This document shows, in pieces, positions 19,164 to 28,123 of a DNA stretch of 64,000 bases. Position numbers and translations under genes: made by a program. The notes under the pieces are model-generated. The model did not search any database and was not told the origin of the DNA. It saw only the letters and a program-made list of their open reading frames with translations. Numbering within the stretch: position 1 is the stretch's first letter; each line of letters begins with the position of its first letter. Source of the DNA: an uncultured Marinobacterium sp. (GTDB lineage: Bacteria; Pseudomonadota; Gammaproteobacteria; Pseudomonadales; Balneatricaceae); contig CANMWJ010000005.1 of the NCBI GenBank assembly GCA_947501565.1, forward strand, positions 1 through 64,000, read 5' to 3'.

Positions 19164-19631
19164 TCAGGCCAGCGTCGGAGCGATATCGTAGAGTTGCAGG
19201 CTTTTCAGGGGATCAAACAGGATCAGGTAACGGTAGTGATGAGCGGATCCATTCATCGGGATCGCGGCCAGTCCATCCAGGGGTGTGGCAGGGGAAAGGA
19301 AAGGTTCAGACGACTGTAGATGCTGGCAGAGTGTTTCAAGAGCCTGGCAGGTGCCCTGGGGCACCAGTTTGAAATGGGTAGTCAATGCGTGAAAACGCTC
19401 ATCCGGGAGAGTGACAAAACGGCACAGGTCCTGAGGGCGGGCGATAACCCGAAAGGGTCCGGGGGGCTGGTCCGGGGTATCCAGCGAATGGCTCCACACA
19501 CTGGTAGCGTGGCTGTAGATACCGTTGTGGAAGAAGCTGGTCTCAGGGCCGAAGGTTTCCAGCTGACCGCTGTCATAGTGATCAACGATCTCTTGCCAGA
19601 GTTGCTGGATAAGTTGCTCGGTACTGACCAT
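19164..19631 (-). CDS. Hypothetical protein upstream of the sirtuin gene
   Basis: I do not recognise this 155-residue protein. It has no signal peptide or membrane helix and is predicted cytoplasmic. It has many aromatic residues and histidines (SFFHNGIYSHATSVWSHSLD, AHHYRYLILFDPLKSLQLYD) and reads like a small mixed alpha/beta fold. The C-terminal part suggests beta-strands (HYRYLILFD). It starts at ATG 19631 and precedes the sirtuin gene by 31 nt on the same strand, so the two may be co-transcribed. Codon use looks like its neighbours, which supports a real gene. No function is assigned. Confidence 0.7.
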   Translation of the reverse strand: MVSTEQLIQQLWQEIVDHYDSGQLETFGPETSFFHNGIYSHATSVWSHSLDTPDQPPGPFRVIARPQDLCRFVTLPDERFHALTTHFKLVPQGTCQALETLCQHLQSSEPFLSPATPLDGLAAIPMNGSAHHYRYLILFDPLKSLQLYDIAPTLA

Positions 19632-19719
19632 AGTTGGGACCGTTTCCTTGCACGGTAAGGGCTCCCTTCAAGCATAGCTCAGCCAGGCATATGATCGCTC
19701 TATGGTGATTCTCAGGCAT

Positions 19720-19746
19720 AAAAAACCGCGCCGAGGCGCGGTTTTT
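19720..19746 (-). terminator. Intrinsic terminator downstream of glcB
   Basis: Stem CCGCGC/GCGCGG (19726-19731 with 19736-19741, loop CGAG), with A-run on one side and T-run on the other. On the minus strand six U follow, ending the glcB transcript before the orphan gene at 19631. Confidence 0.93.
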
Positions 19747-19778
19747 CACAAAGGTTCGGCAATTAAGCGTCGAACTCT

Positions 19779-21956
19779 TTATGCGCCGAACTTAGCTTTT
19801 GCTTCCAGACGGCGACGGTGCAGAACCGGCTCGGTGTAACCGCTAGGCTGTGCACAACCTTCGAATACCAGCTCACATGCAGCCTGGAAAGCTACGCTGC
19901 CATCGAAGTCTGCAGCCATTGGGCGGTACAGCGGATCCGCTTCGTTCTGACGGTCTACCACTGCAGCCATACGCTGCATGGTTTCCATCACCTGCTCTTT
20001 GGAGCAAACTCCGTGGTGTAGCCAGTTAGCGATGTGCTGGCTGGAGATACGCAGGGTTGCACGGTCTTCCATCAGGCCGACATCGTTGATGTCAGGCACT
20101 TTGGAACAACCTACACCGGAGTCTACCCAGCGAACAACGTAACCCAGGATACCCTGTGCGTTGTTGTCCAGCTCGTTCTGAATCTCTTCAGCGCTCCAGC
20201 TTGGGTTCGCTTCTACCGGTACGGTCAGAATGTCATCCAGAGACGCACGGTCACGGGACTTGATCTCGCCCTGGCGAGCGAATACGTCTACCTTGTGGTA
20301 GTGCAGTGCGTGCAGGGTTGCCGCAGTCGGAGATGGAACCCATGCGGTGTTCGCACCGGACATTGGGTGGCCGATCTTCGCTTCCAGCATGTTCGCCATC
20401 TGATCCGGGATAGGCCACATGCCTTTACCGATCTGTGCACGACCGCTCAGGCCACACGCCAGACCGTTGTCCACGTTCCAGTTCTCGTATGCCGCGATCC
20501 AGGCAGACGCTTTCATGTCGCCTTTACGGATCATTGGGCCTGCTTCCATGGAGGTGTGGATCTCGTCACCGGTACGGTCAAGGAAACCGGTGTTGATGAA
20601 TACCACACGCTCTTTCGCAGCGCGGATACACTCTTTGAGGTTCACAGTGGTACGACGTTCTTCGTCCATGATGCCCAGCTTCACGGTGAAGCGTTCCAGG
20701 CCCAGGCCGTCTTCGACGCGACCGAACAGTTCGTTAGCGAACGCCACTTCTTCAGGGCCGTGCATCTTCGGCTTAACGATGTACACAGAACCGGTGGTGG
20801 TGTTGCTGAACTTGCCGTTACCTTGCAGGTCGTGGATGGAGATCAGCGTAGTCACCAGTGCATCCATGATGCCTTCTGGTACTTCGTTGCCGTCTTTGTC
20901 CAGGATCGCAGGGTTGGTCATCAGGTGGCCAACGTTACGCACGAACATCAGACTGCGACCCTTCAGAGCCAGGTCGGAACCGTCCAGCGCGGTAAATTCA
21001 CGGTCACCGTTGATAGTACGGGTGAACGACTTGCCGCCCTTGGAAACTTCTTCGCTCAGGGTGCCTTTGATCAGGCCCAGCCAGTTGCGGTACGCCAGTA
21101 CTTTGTCTGGAGCGTCTACCGCTGCAACGGAGTCTTCGCAGTCCATGATGGTGGTCAGCGCGGATTCCATCTGGATGTCGTTGATGCCAGCCGCGTCGTC
21201 TTTACCGATCAGGCTGTCACGGTCGATCTGTACTTCGAAGTGCAGACCGTTGTTTTTCAGCAGGACAGAGGTAGGTGCGTCCTGCGCACCGGTGTAACCG
21301 ACCAGTTTGTCGGCGTCAGCCAGAGTGGTTTCGCTGCCGTCAGCCATAGCGACAACCAGCGCACCGTCTTTGATGCTGTAGCCTGCGGAATCCTTGTGGG
21401 AACCGTTGGCCAGCGGCGCAGACTCGTCGAGGAAGTTGCGCGCGAATTCGATGACTTTAGCACCACGGGCAGGGTTGTAACCGCCGGATTTCTCTGCGCC
21501 ATCCTCTTCGGAGACCGCATCGGTGCCGTACAGGGCATCATACAGGCTGCCCCAGCGAGCGTTAGCTGCGTTCAGTGCGAAACGTGCGTTCATCACCGGT
21601 ACTACCAGCTGTGGACCGGCCATGGTAGCCATTTCCGGGTCTACGTTGGCGGTTTCCGCAGTGAAGTCCGGACCTTCCGGCAGCAGGTAGCCGATCTCGG
21701 TCAGGAACGCTTTGTAAGCTTCCAGATCAAACGCCTGGCCTTTACGTTCTTTGTGCCAGCTGTCGATCTGCGCCTGAATGTCGTCACGCTTAGCCAGCAG
21801 TTCGCGGTTGCGTGGTGCCAGGTCGTGAACGATCGCATCGAATGCAGCCCAGTACTGGTCAGCATCCACGCCGGTTTCAGGCAGCGCTTCGTTGTTGATG
21901 AAGTTGTATAGATCCTCTGCGACTTGCAGGCCGCCGGTCTGTACCCTTTGACTCAT
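19779..21956 (-). CDS. glcB: Malate synthase G
   Basis: This 725-residue monomeric enzyme condenses glyoxylate with acetyl-CoA to malate, allowing growth on glycolate, acetate or fatty acids. Family evidence: length about 720-725, N-terminal [17 protein letters not shown], the insertion domain with [19 protein letters not shown], the core [17 protein letters not shown] (acidic metal/catalytic region), [38 protein letters not shown] and the C-terminal cysteine region [19 protein letters not shown]. It starts at ATG 21956 behind a 319-nt upstream gap and ends at a strong terminator, so it is monocistronic. No glycolate oxidase genes are nearby, unlike the E. coli glc operon. Confidence 0.98.
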   Translation of the reverse strand: MSQRVQTGGLQVAEDLYNFINNEALPETGVDADQYWAAFDAIVHDLAPRNRELLAKRDDIQAQIDSWHKERKGQAFDLEAYKAFLTEIGYLLPEGPDFTAETANVDPEMATMAGPQLVVPVMNARFALNAANARWGSLYDALYGTDAVSEEDGAEKSGGYNPARGAKVIEFARNFLDESAPLANGSHKDSAGYSIKDGALVVAMADGSETTLADADKLVGYTGAQDAPTSVLLKNNGLHFEVQIDRDSLIGKDDAAGINDIQMESALTTIMDCEDSVAAVDAPDKVLAYRNWLGLIKGTLSEEVSKGGKSFTRTINGDREFTALDGSDLALKGRSLMFVRNVGHLMTNPAILDKDGNEVPEGIMDALVTTLISIHDLQGNGKFSNTTTGSVYIVKPKMHGPEEVAFANELFGRVEDGLGLERFTVKLGIMDEERRTTVNLKECIRAAKERVVFINTGFLDRTGDEIHTSMEAGPMIRKGDMKASAWIAAYENWNVDNGLACGLSGRAQIGKGMWPIPDQMANMLEAKIGHPMSGANTAWVPSPTAATLHALHYHKVDVFARQGEIKSRDRASLDDILTVPVEANPSWSAEEIQNELDNNAQGILGYVVRWVDSGVGCSKVPDINDVGLMEDRATLRISSQHIANWLHHGVCSKEQVMETMQRMAAVVDRQNEADPLYRPMAADFDGSVAFQAACELVFEGCAQPSGYTEPVLHRRRLEAKAKFGA

Positions 21957-22275
21957 AGTGTATTGCCTCAGTTGTATATTTTTCGATTCCGGAGCGAGGC
22001 AGCCGTGAACCGTATTGTATGTTTATCGCTCAGGGAGCTTTGTGCATTGCAACAGTAGCGGAATCGAGGAGGGATGTCGCCCCCTAATCCACCTAAAGTA
22101 TGAGAAAGTTAGGCACATGGTGGTGGCCTGATTTCATGCCCGGTGAAAACACTGCAGGGGGCGGCAGCGCTGAGCTGCAGAACGTTTAGTCGTTAAGCGA
22201 ACGGGCGCTCTGAAACTGGTCGCTGGCGGTCATGAACTAGACTTAACGGGTATCCGTGGATTCGGGGGAGGTGCT
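21957..22275. promoter_or_regulatory. Divergent glcB / alpha-beta hydrolase intergenic region
   Basis: This 319-nt stretch without a gene should carry the glcB and hydrolase promoters. I see a 9-bp inverted repeat, TCGATTCCG (21983-21991) and CGGAATCGA (22059-22067), 67 nt apart in the glcB leader or promoter. The hydrolase has a strong ribosome site (GGGGGAGGTGCT) directly before 22276. No convincing -35/-10 pair was found on either strand. Confidence 0.45.
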
Positions 22276-23298
22276 ATGACAGTGTTCAGCAGGGAGTTGC
22301 TCCTGGCGGAGTTGCCGCTCTGGCCAGCACAGGCCTGTGGGTTGATGCCTGCACAGATCGAATCTGATAACCCTGCCCTGCAGGCTTACCACAGGCATTA
22401 CGGTCTGGACGCGATGGTGGAGCAGTGTGATTACCGTATCGGGTTGGTCAATATGCCCGACTTTCGCTTCTGTATGCAGCGCTTTCGGCCAGAACAACCA
22501 CGGGGGCTCGCGGTGGTCTGTCACGGCTATATGGATCATATGGGGTTGTATGGACACCTGATCCAGCATCTCTTGGCGGAAAAGCTTGAGGTGTTTATCT
22601 ACGACCTGGCGGGGCACGGCCTCTCTGGCGGCGATCCGCTGGCAGTGGATAACTTTGACGAATACGCCCATCAGTTGCAGAAAGTCCTGCAGATGGTGGA
22701 ATCCCCCGATGAGTTGCCGTTGATTTTGGTTGGGCAGAGCACTGGAGCTGCGGTGATCAGCGCGCAGCAGTGGCTCTGCCCGCAACCCTCGCTCGCGATT
22801 GCACACCGAATCCTGCTGGCACCGCTGGTGCGTCCGGCACTGTGGCGGGCGATTCGCCGTAAATTCCATATGCTGAAACATTTCCTGCAACAGGTGCCAA
22901 GGCGCTATAGCGCTAATTCCCATGACGCCGGATTTCTGCGCTTCCTGCAGCAGAACGATCCCATGCAGCACGGTGATATTCCGTTAAGCTGGATCTCCGC
23001 CATGCAGGCCTGGGCAGACTATATTGAAACGGCAGAAGCCAAACGCTGTGCGGTGACCTGTGTCCAGGGGATAGCTGATGGAACCGTGGACTGGCATCAC
23101 AATCTGCGGGTGTTGAGTCGGGTCTATCCTGAGATGCGGGTCGAGCTGGTGGAGGGAGCCCGGCATCATCTGGTTAACGAGAGCCCCGAGTACCGGGATC
23201 AGGTGTTTGGCGTCATAACCGACGTTGTCTCCGCTCTGCCCCAGACGCGGGTCCGGGAGACGGGAGCGGAATCGAAGGCACCTTGTTCTCCGCCTTAA
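22276..23298 (+). CDS. Alpha/beta hydrolase (lysophospholipase/monoacylglycerol lipase type)
   Basis: This 340-residue cytoplasmic serine hydrolase has the alpha/beta-hydrolase signatures: an oxyanion-strand region AVVCHGYMDHMGLYGHL (about 79-95), YDLAGHGLSGGD (109-120), the nucleophile elbow GQSTGA with Ser155, and a likely catalytic histidine in EGARHHLVNES near 297. The HGYMDH and GHGLSGG pattern is that of the serine aminopeptidase S33 / PldB-like group acting on lysophospholipids or monoacylglycerols. There is no signal peptide. A GGAGG ribosome site precedes ATG 22276. It is divergent from glcB and convergent with the gene at 23324. The substrate cannot be named from sequence. Confidence 0.85.
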   Translation: MTVFSRELLLAELPLWPAQACGLMPAQIESDNPALQAYHRHYGLDAMVEQCDYRIGLVNMPDFRFCMQRFRPEQPRGLAVVCHGYMDHMGLYGHLIQHLLAEKLEVFIYDLAGHGLSGGDPLAVDNFDEYAHQLQKVLQMVESPDELPLILVGQSTGAAVISAQQWLCPQPSLAIAHRILLAPLVRPALWRAIRRKFHMLKHFLQQVPRRYSANSHDAGFLRFLQQNDPMQHGDIPLSWISAMQAWADYIETAEAKRCAVTCVQGIADGTVDWHHNLRVLSRVYPEMRVELVEGARHHLVNESPEYRDQVFGVITDVVSALPQTRVRETGAESKAPCSPP

Positions 23299-23323
23299 AA
23301 GGCCTGTCTATGGCCGGAAAGTG

Positions 23324-23758
23324 TTACAGGTGCCTTGGCAGATGGTTACGGATCTGATCAGGGGCCAGGCTGGCCAGATTCTTATCGATCTCCCCTTTTA
23401 CCAGGCGTCGTAGTTGCGTTGGCATCTTCTGGCGTAAGGTGCCAAGAAATCCCGGATCGCTGACCACGTAGAGTTTTCTGAGTCCCTGTTGCTGTGCCGC
23501 ACTGAGCTTGTCACTGATTTTACGAGCAAAGTGCATGGCCTCCTGATTACGTGCTTCATTTTCTTTTGTCATAGGGTGGCGCCCCATTCCTGCGACGCCG
23601 GAGCTTTTGCCCGGTGAGTCACTGATCAGCTCGCGTTCGCGCATCCTGCTTTGCGTATGGATCAGGTTGTCTTCTTCGATAAGGGGGCTGGTGGGGCTGT
23701 CTACGGAAAAGAAGCGGGCATGGCCTTTATCGGCCACAAGTATCCAGGTGTAGTTCAT
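23324..23758 (-). CDS. Host-attachment family protein (baeRF-like)
   Basis: This 144-residue protein begins MNYTWILVADKGHARFFSVD, typical of the family annotated as 'protein required for attachment to host cells', now viewed as related to the archaeal/eukaryotic release-factor (eRF1-like) fold. A basic middle section (GMGRHPMTKENEARNQEAMHFARKI) and the C-terminal LYVVSDPGFLGTLRQKM fit the family. I chose ATG 23758 because a perfect AGGAGG lies 5-6 nt upstream; a longer frame to 23938 adds 60 residues without family similarity. Despite the name there is no export signal, so a cytoplasmic role is more likely. Function in this organism is unknown. Confidence 0.85.
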   Translation of the reverse strand: MNYTWILVADKGHARFFSVDSPTSPLIEEDNLIHTQSRMRERELISDSPGKSSGVAGMGRHPMTKENEARNQEAMHFARKISDKLSAAQQQGLRKLYVVSDPGFLGTLRQKMPTQLRRLVKGEIDKNLASLAPDQIRNHLPRHL

Positions 23759-23951
23759 AACAAACCTCCTGCTGTTGCTGCGTTGGAGGATGGAAAACAG
23801 GATTCCGTTCGCTACGCGTTTAGCGTTCAACGAAAATCCCGGGCGGGGACGGAGAACATCAATGCCTGAGAAAAGTATAGTTGTGATGTTGGAGGCTGTG
23901 CCACGAAGGAGGCTGGTGTAGGGAGAGGAGTGGTGCAAGGAGAAAGGAGAT

Positions 23952-23974
23952 GGAGCAGCCCGTCAGGCTGCTCC
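23952..23974 (-). terminator. Hairpin downstream of serA
   Basis: GGAGCAGCC (23952-23960) pairs with GGCTGCTCC (23966-23974), nine bp with a 5-nt loop, about 24 nt past the serA stop. The minus-strand tail ATCTCCTTTCTCC is only moderately U-rich, so termination is probable but not certain. Confidence 0.6.
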
Positions 23975-23997
23975 GGGATCGGTAAGATCAGGAGGGA

Positions 23998-25230
23998 TCA
24001 GAACAGGCGGCGTACGCGGATGGTACCTTCGACCTGTTTAATCTTGTCCACAGCGATCTGGGAAGACTCAGCTTCCACGTCGATTACAACATAACCCACC
24101 TTGTCGTTGGTCTGCAGGTACTGACCAGAGATGTTGATGTTGTTCTCGGAGAAGATGGTGTTGATCGCCGTCAGTACACCCGGCACGTTGCGGTGGATGT
24201 GCAGCAGACGGTGAACATTCGGGTGCTCTGGCAGTGCCACTTCCGGGAAGTTCACGGAGGTGATAGAGCTACCGTTGTCAGAGTATTTCGCCAGCTTCTC
24301 TGCCACTTCGTAACCGATGTTTTCCTGCGCTTCCATGGTGGAACCGCCCACGTGTGGGGTCAGGATCACGTTATCGAACTCACGCAGCGGAGAGATGAAC
24401 TCGTCATTGTTGGTGCGTGGTTCAACCGGGAATACGTCAACCGCTGCACCCAGCAGACGGCCTTCAGACAGTACGCCACACAGTGCATCGATATCTACCA
24501 CGGTACCGCGTGCGGCGTTCAGGAAGATGGAGCCCTGTTTCATCTGGGAGAATTCAGTCTCTCCCATCAGATCTTTGGTGGATGCAGTTTCAGGAACGTG
24601 CAGGGAGATCACATCACACATGCCCAGAAGTTCCTTCATGGAACCGATCTGAGTCGCGTTACCCAGTGGCAGTTTGGTGACTACGTCGTAGAAGTACACT
24701 TCCATACCCAGGGATTCAGCCAGTACGCTCAGCTGAGAACCAATGCTGCCGTAACCCACGATACCCAGCTTCTTGCCACGGATCTCGTAGGAGTTTGCTG
24801 CAGACTTCTGCCACTCGCCACGGTGTGCTTTAGCGTTCTTCTCAGCAACGCCACGCAGCAGGATGATCGCTTCGGCCAGTACCAGTTCCGCTACAGAACG
24901 GGTGTTGGAGTATGGCGCGTTGAAAACTGCAACGCCGCGCTCGGTAGCTGCGGTCAGGTTCACCTGGTTGGTGCCGATGCAGAAACAGCCGACAGCAACC
25001 AGTTTCTGGGCTGCGTCGAATACTTTATCGGTTAGCTGGCTGCGGGAGCGGATGCCAATGAAGTGAACGTCTTTCACTTTCTCGATCAGTTCCGCTTCAG
25101 GCAGTGCGCCTTTCAGGTATTCAATGTTGCTGTAGCCGTGTGCGTTGAGGGTATCAACCGCAGACTGGTGCACGCCTTCCAGCAGCAGAATTTTAATCTT
25201 GCTCTTTTCCAGAGAAGTAGTTGGGCTCAT
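23998..25230 (-). CDS. serA: D-3-phosphoglycerate dehydrogenase
   Basis: This roughly 410-residue NAD-dependent enzyme oxidises 3-phosphoglycerate to 3-phosphohydroxypyruvate, the first step of serine synthesis. The dehydrogenase core shows RSRSQLTDKVFDAA, the Rossmann motif LGIVGYGSIGSQLSVLAE, NAARGTVVDIDAL with the substrate arginine, and the catalytic histidine in LTPHVGGSTMEAQ. A C-terminal ACT domain (HRNVPGVLTAINTIFSENNINISGQ) is the usual serine-feedback site, so allosteric inhibition is likely. ATG 25230 gives the family length; a TTG three codons upstream is less likely. Monocistronic, with ppnP 257 nt upstream in the same direction. Confidence 0.97.
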   Translation of the reverse strand: MSPTTSLEKSKIKILLLEGVHQSAVDTLNAHGYSNIEYLKGALPEAELIEKVKDVHFIGIRSRSQLTDKVFDAAQKLVAVGCFCIGTNQVNLTAATERGVAVFNAPYSNTRSVAELVLAEAIILLRGVAEKNAKAHRGEWQKSAANSYEIRGKKLGIVGYGSIGSQLSVLAESLGMEVYFYDVVTKLPLGNATQIGSMKELLGMCDVISLHVPETASTKDLMGETEFSQMKQGSIFLNAARGTVVDIDALCGVLSEGRLLGAAVDVFPVEPRTNNDEFISPLREFDNVILTPHVGGSTMEAQENIGYEVAEKLAKYSDNGSSITSVNFPEVALPEHPNVHRLLHIHRNVPGVLTAINTIFSENNINISGQYLQTNDKVGYVVIDVEAESSQIAVDKIKQVEGTIRVRRLF

Positions 25231-25448
25231 TTTCTGCAAACTCTCGTGGGGGCGGAGTAATCCGCCGGGTCAATCGGCCTAAAAGAAAGGGCGCTATATT
25301 ACCATAGTCCTACATGAAAAGGACGCGGCAAAACTGGCGAGCAGAGGAAAAATATTCAAGATAAAGTGAAGCTGGCTACAGTAGATCGTGGGCCGAAATA
25401 GCGGGAAGGTGCTGCAGGGGGTTAGGGTCAGAGGCGGGCAGAGAGGTT

Positions 25449-25473
25449 CTGAGCCGCAGCGGTTGCGGCTCAG
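25449..25473 (-). terminator. Strong hairpin after ppnP
   Basis: CTGAGCCGCA (25449-25458) and TGCGGCTCAG (25464-25473) form a perfect 10-bp stem with a GCGGT loop, 13 nt past the ppnP stop. No U-run follows on the minus strand; it may be a terminator assisted by other factors or a 3'-end stabiliser. Confidence 0.6.
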
Positions 25474-25486
25474 AGAGAGTGCCTGC

Positions 25487-25765
25487 TTAACCGTAGAAGC
25501 ACAGGTAAGCGGTCGCCTGCTCAACCTTCAGCTGGAAGCTCTGGTTAGCAGCAACTTTGAACTCAGTGCCAGTTGGGTAGGACTGGAAATCATCCGCGCC
25601 CGGCAGCTTAACGATCAGCTCACCGCTGACTACTTTCATCAGCTCGTCTTCGCTGGTGCCGAACTCGTATTCGCCCGGTGCCATTACACCTGCAGTAACA
25701 CGGCCTTCGCTGTTCTCGAAACCGATAGATTTAACGTTACCGTCGAAATATTCGTTTACGTTCAT
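25487..25765 (-). CDS. ppnP: Pyrimidine/purine nucleoside phosphorylase
   Basis: This 92-residue single-cupin protein matches PpnP (YaiE, DUF1255) over its whole length: [40 protein letters not shown] and [17 protein letters not shown]. The family phosphorolyses several nucleosides to base plus ribose 1-phosphate; E. coli PpnP has 94 residues. An AGGAAG ribosome site lies upstream of ATG 25765. It stands between serA and a LysR gene on the same strand, separated by a hairpin from serA, so it is probably its own unit or the tail of the LysR transcript. Confidence 0.93.
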   Translation of the reverse strand: MNVNEYFDGNVKSIGFENSEGRVTAGVMAPGEYEFGTSEDELMKVVSGELIVKLPGADDFQSYPTGTEFKVAANQSFQLKVEQATAYLCFYG

Positions 25766-25819
25766 GTTTTCTTCCTCTTAATCACTGGCGCAGCATGATA
25801 GAGATTTGGACGTTCGCTG

Positions 25820-26689
25820 TCAGCTTTGCTCCAGCAGAAAATCCACAAACGCCTGGTTGGCGCGGGAGAGATAACCATCGCGGCGCCAGGCGATGGAAAG
25901 ATCCAGCCAGACCGGTTCGGTGAAGGAGAGACCCACGAGGTCTGCATCCTCCTCGATTACCATGCCCAGCAGAGTGCTGATACCAAAACCCTGCTTCACA
26001 ATCGATTTGATCAGTGGGATCAGGTTGGTCTCGAAGCCGATGTTGGGTGAGCGACCCGCCTCTTGCGCCATGCGATCGACAATCTTGCGGTGGAAGTAAC
26101 CCTCCTTGAACATCACCAGCTCTTCGTTAAAAAAGTCGTCGTAACTGATGTGTGTCTGCTGCGCCAGCGGGTGGTCGCGGGCGACGGTGACCAGCATCTC
26201 TGCTTGCAGGAAGGTTTCTGCTTTGAGCTCTTCGGGTACAAACTCCGCAACGATGATGCCCAGATCCAGTTCGCCCCGTTCAAGCATCTGCTGCAATTGC
26301 CAGGTGCCGCCCTCGATCACCGACAGATTCAGCTCCGGATAGCGGTGGCGAAACGCCATCAGGATTGGCGGGAAGTAGTAGGAGCCCAGCATACTGGGGA
26401 TGCCCACACGCACCTCGCCCCGGGTCAGTCCCTTGAGTTCCGCCATCTCCAGGCGGGCGTCATCCAGCGCCTGCAGAATCTTCTGGCTGTGTTGCAGCAG
26501 TTTCTCGCCTTCGTCCGTCAGGCTGATCTGACGTTCGAGACGGTGGAACAGCTTCAGCTCCAGCTCCGCTTCGAGTTTCTTGATCGCCATGCTGATCGCA
26601 GGTTGGGCCACGTGCAGCTGCTCCGCTGCGCGGGTAAAGCTGCCAGCCAACGCAACCGCCTGAAAATAGCGTAGGGGTTTGATATCCAT
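25820..26689 (-). CDS. LysR-family transcriptional regulator
   Basis: This 289-residue regulator begins with a winged helix-turn-helix (LRYFQAVALAGSFTRAAEQL, AQPAISMAIKKLEAELELKL) and continues with the LysR substrate-binding domain (VRVGIPSMLGSYYFPPILMA onward, about residues 90-285). I prefer ATG 26689 (MDIKPLRYFQ), which matches usual LysR spacing; ATG 26698 and TTG 26701 are alternatives. It is divergent from an MFS transporter 104 nt away, as in the E. coli ynfL-ynfM pair, so it probably controls that transporter in response to an unknown effector. A palindrome in the gap is a candidate operator. Confidence 0.93.
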   Translation of the reverse strand: MDIKPLRYFQAVALAGSFTRAAEQLHVAQPAISMAIKKLEAELELKLFHRLERQISLTDEGEKLLQHSQKILQALDDARLEMAELKGLTRGEVRVGIPSMLGSYYFPPILMAFRHRYPELNLSVIEGGTWQLQQMLERGELDLGIIVAEFVPEELKAETFLQAEMLVTVARDHPLAQQTHISYDDFFNEELVMFKEGYFHRKIVDRMAQEAGRSPNIGFETNLIPLIKSIVKQGFGISTLLGMVIEEDADLVGLSFTEPVWLDLSIAWRRDGYLSRANQAFVDFLLEQS

Positions 26690-26718
26690 CTTAATCATCA
26701 AGGATGTTTATGGGTTTT

Positions 26719-26742
26719 ATCAAAAGTATATATTTTTATGAT
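26719..26742. promoter_or_regulatory. Candidate LysR-type operator
   Basis: An AT-rich imperfect palindrome lies in the gap between the divergent lysR and MFS genes: ATCAAAAG, then TATATA, then a TTTTTATGAT arm. It contains the LysR T-N11-A pattern (T26720, A26732). Position and symmetry fit a shared operator, but this is inference. Confidence 0.45.
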
Positions 26743-26792
26743 TAGTAGGGCGCTGCTAATCTGGCCTCACGTTTACTCTTCCAGGTCTGATC

Positions 26793-28037
26793 ATGTCCCA
26801 AACGCCGCAATCCCGCCCAGACAGTCATCCGCGCATTGAGCTGCGTAGCGCCTTGTTCTGGCGTGCCACGCTGGCGTTGTGCCTGGGCTCGTTCATGATC
26901 TTTGCCAACGTTTACGTGACCCAACCACTGCTGCCGATGCTGGCGCGGGATTTTGAGATCACCCCACTGGAAGCGGGCTGGAGTTTTACCGTTGCTACGC
27001 TGACGTTGGGGCTGTCGTTGCTGGTATACGGACCGCTGTCGGATGCTGTGGGGCGTAAGTGGTTAATGGTGCTGAGTATGGCCGGTGCAGTACTCAGTAC
27101 GCTGCTGCTGTCTCAGGTGACCGATTATCAGGCCCTGTTGTGGCTGCGTGGTATTCAGGGCTTCTGTCTCGGGGGACTGCCCGCGATTGCGATCGCCTAC
27201 ATGGGCGATGAGTTCAGCAAGCGGGCACTGATGGTGGCGGTCGGTTTGTATATCAGCGGCAATACCCTGGGGGGTATCGGTGGCCGTCTGATCGGCGGTT
27301 TTATCGGTGACTGGCTGGGATGGGCGGATGCCTTTCTGGTGATGACGCTGATCAGTTTCTTCTGCCTCAGTGCGTTTGCGCTGCTGTTGCCTGCGTCAAC
27401 TCACTTTCAGTCCCGGGCGCTGCATCCCCGAGTGATGCTCAGCGACCTGCTGGGGCATCTGCGCAACCCTTTGCTGCTGACCGCCTATCTGATCGGTGGC
27501 TTCAATTTCTTTATCTTTATCAATCAATACAGCTACGTCACCTTCCTGTTGGCTGACGCACCCTACAATCTGCCCGCGTCGCTGCTGGGTATGTTATTCC
27601 TCACTTACCTGACAGGCACGGTCGGTTCGGCCTTCTCCGGCAAGATCGGTTTGCATCTGGCACAACCGCTGGTGGTTGCACTAGGAATTCTGACGCTGAT
27701 GGCGGGTACCCTAGTCACCCTGATTCCGTCGCTTTGGGCGATCATCGTCGGATTCCTGCTGAACAGTTTTGGTTTCTTTCTGGCGCACTCCTCGGCCAGC
27801 AGCTGGGTCAGCCGCAGTGCGCAACACGCCCGCGCCAGCGCCTCCTCGCTCTATCTGGTGTTCTACTATCTGGGTGCAAGCAGCGGCGGTTTCTACCTTG
27901 ATCCGTTCTGGCACTGGCATGGTTGGGCGGGCATCGTGCTGGGTTCGTTGCTGGTGCTGAGCCTGACGTTGCTGGCGGCGTTGTGGTTGCATTTGAGAAC
28001 CCGGCAGCACTCGCTTATCACTGATCCCGGCATCTGA
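26793..28037 (+). CDS. MFS transporter, YnfM-like
   Basis: This 414-residue inner-membrane protein has about 12 hydrophobic helices. The MFS signature between helices 2 and 3 reads GPLSDAVGRKWLM, and helix 4-5 motifs (RGIQGFCLGGLPAIAIAY, GLYISGNTLGGIGGRLIGG) fit the drug-H+ antiporter-like group to which E. coli YnfM belongs. The C-terminal half includes SSWVSRSAQHARASASSLYL and YYLGASSGGFYLDPFW. It is divergent from a LysR gene as ynfM is from ynfL. The likely role is proton-driven efflux of a small molecule, perhaps an amino-acid or sugar derivative; the substrate is not deducible. Confidence 0.9.
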   Translation: MSQTPQSRPDSHPRIELRSALFWRATLALCLGSFMIFANVYVTQPLLPMLARDFEITPLEAGWSFTVATLTLGLSLLVYGPLSDAVGRKWLMVLSMAGAVLSTLLLSQVTDYQALLWLRGIQGFCLGGLPAIAIAYMGDEFSKRALMVAVGLYISGNTLGGIGGRLIGGFIGDWLGWADAFLVMTLISFFCLSAFALLLPASTHFQSRALHPRVMLSDLLGHLRNPLLLTAYLIGGFNFFIFINQYSYVTFLLADAPYNLPASLLGMLFLTYLTGTVGSAFSGKIGLHLAQPLVVALGILTLMAGTLVTLIPSLWAIIVGFLLNSFGFFLAHSSASSWVSRSAQHARASASSLYLVFYYLGASSGGFYLDPFWHWHGWAGIVLGSLLVLSLTLLAALWLHLRTRQHSLITDPGI

Positions 28038-28123
28038 TCTGTCGTTCCGATTCGGCTAAACCTTTCCCCTGACCGGTGCTCGGGCTAAGATGGCGCTGCC
28101 TAAACGCCAGTGAGGAGAGCGCA

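Noticed and set aside
20034-21911. 625-codon open frame antisense to glcB
   Set aside because: In-register antisense shadow of malate synthase G.
23759-23938. 60-residue N-terminal extension of the host-attachment-family protein
   Set aside because: The extension has no family similarity and the downstream ATG 23758 has a perfect AGGAGG at correct spacing.
25294-25524. 76-residue open frame overlapping the ppnP 3' end
   Set aside because: Overlaps the ppnP hairpin and coding end in another frame; serine- and arginine-rich shadow without ribosome site.
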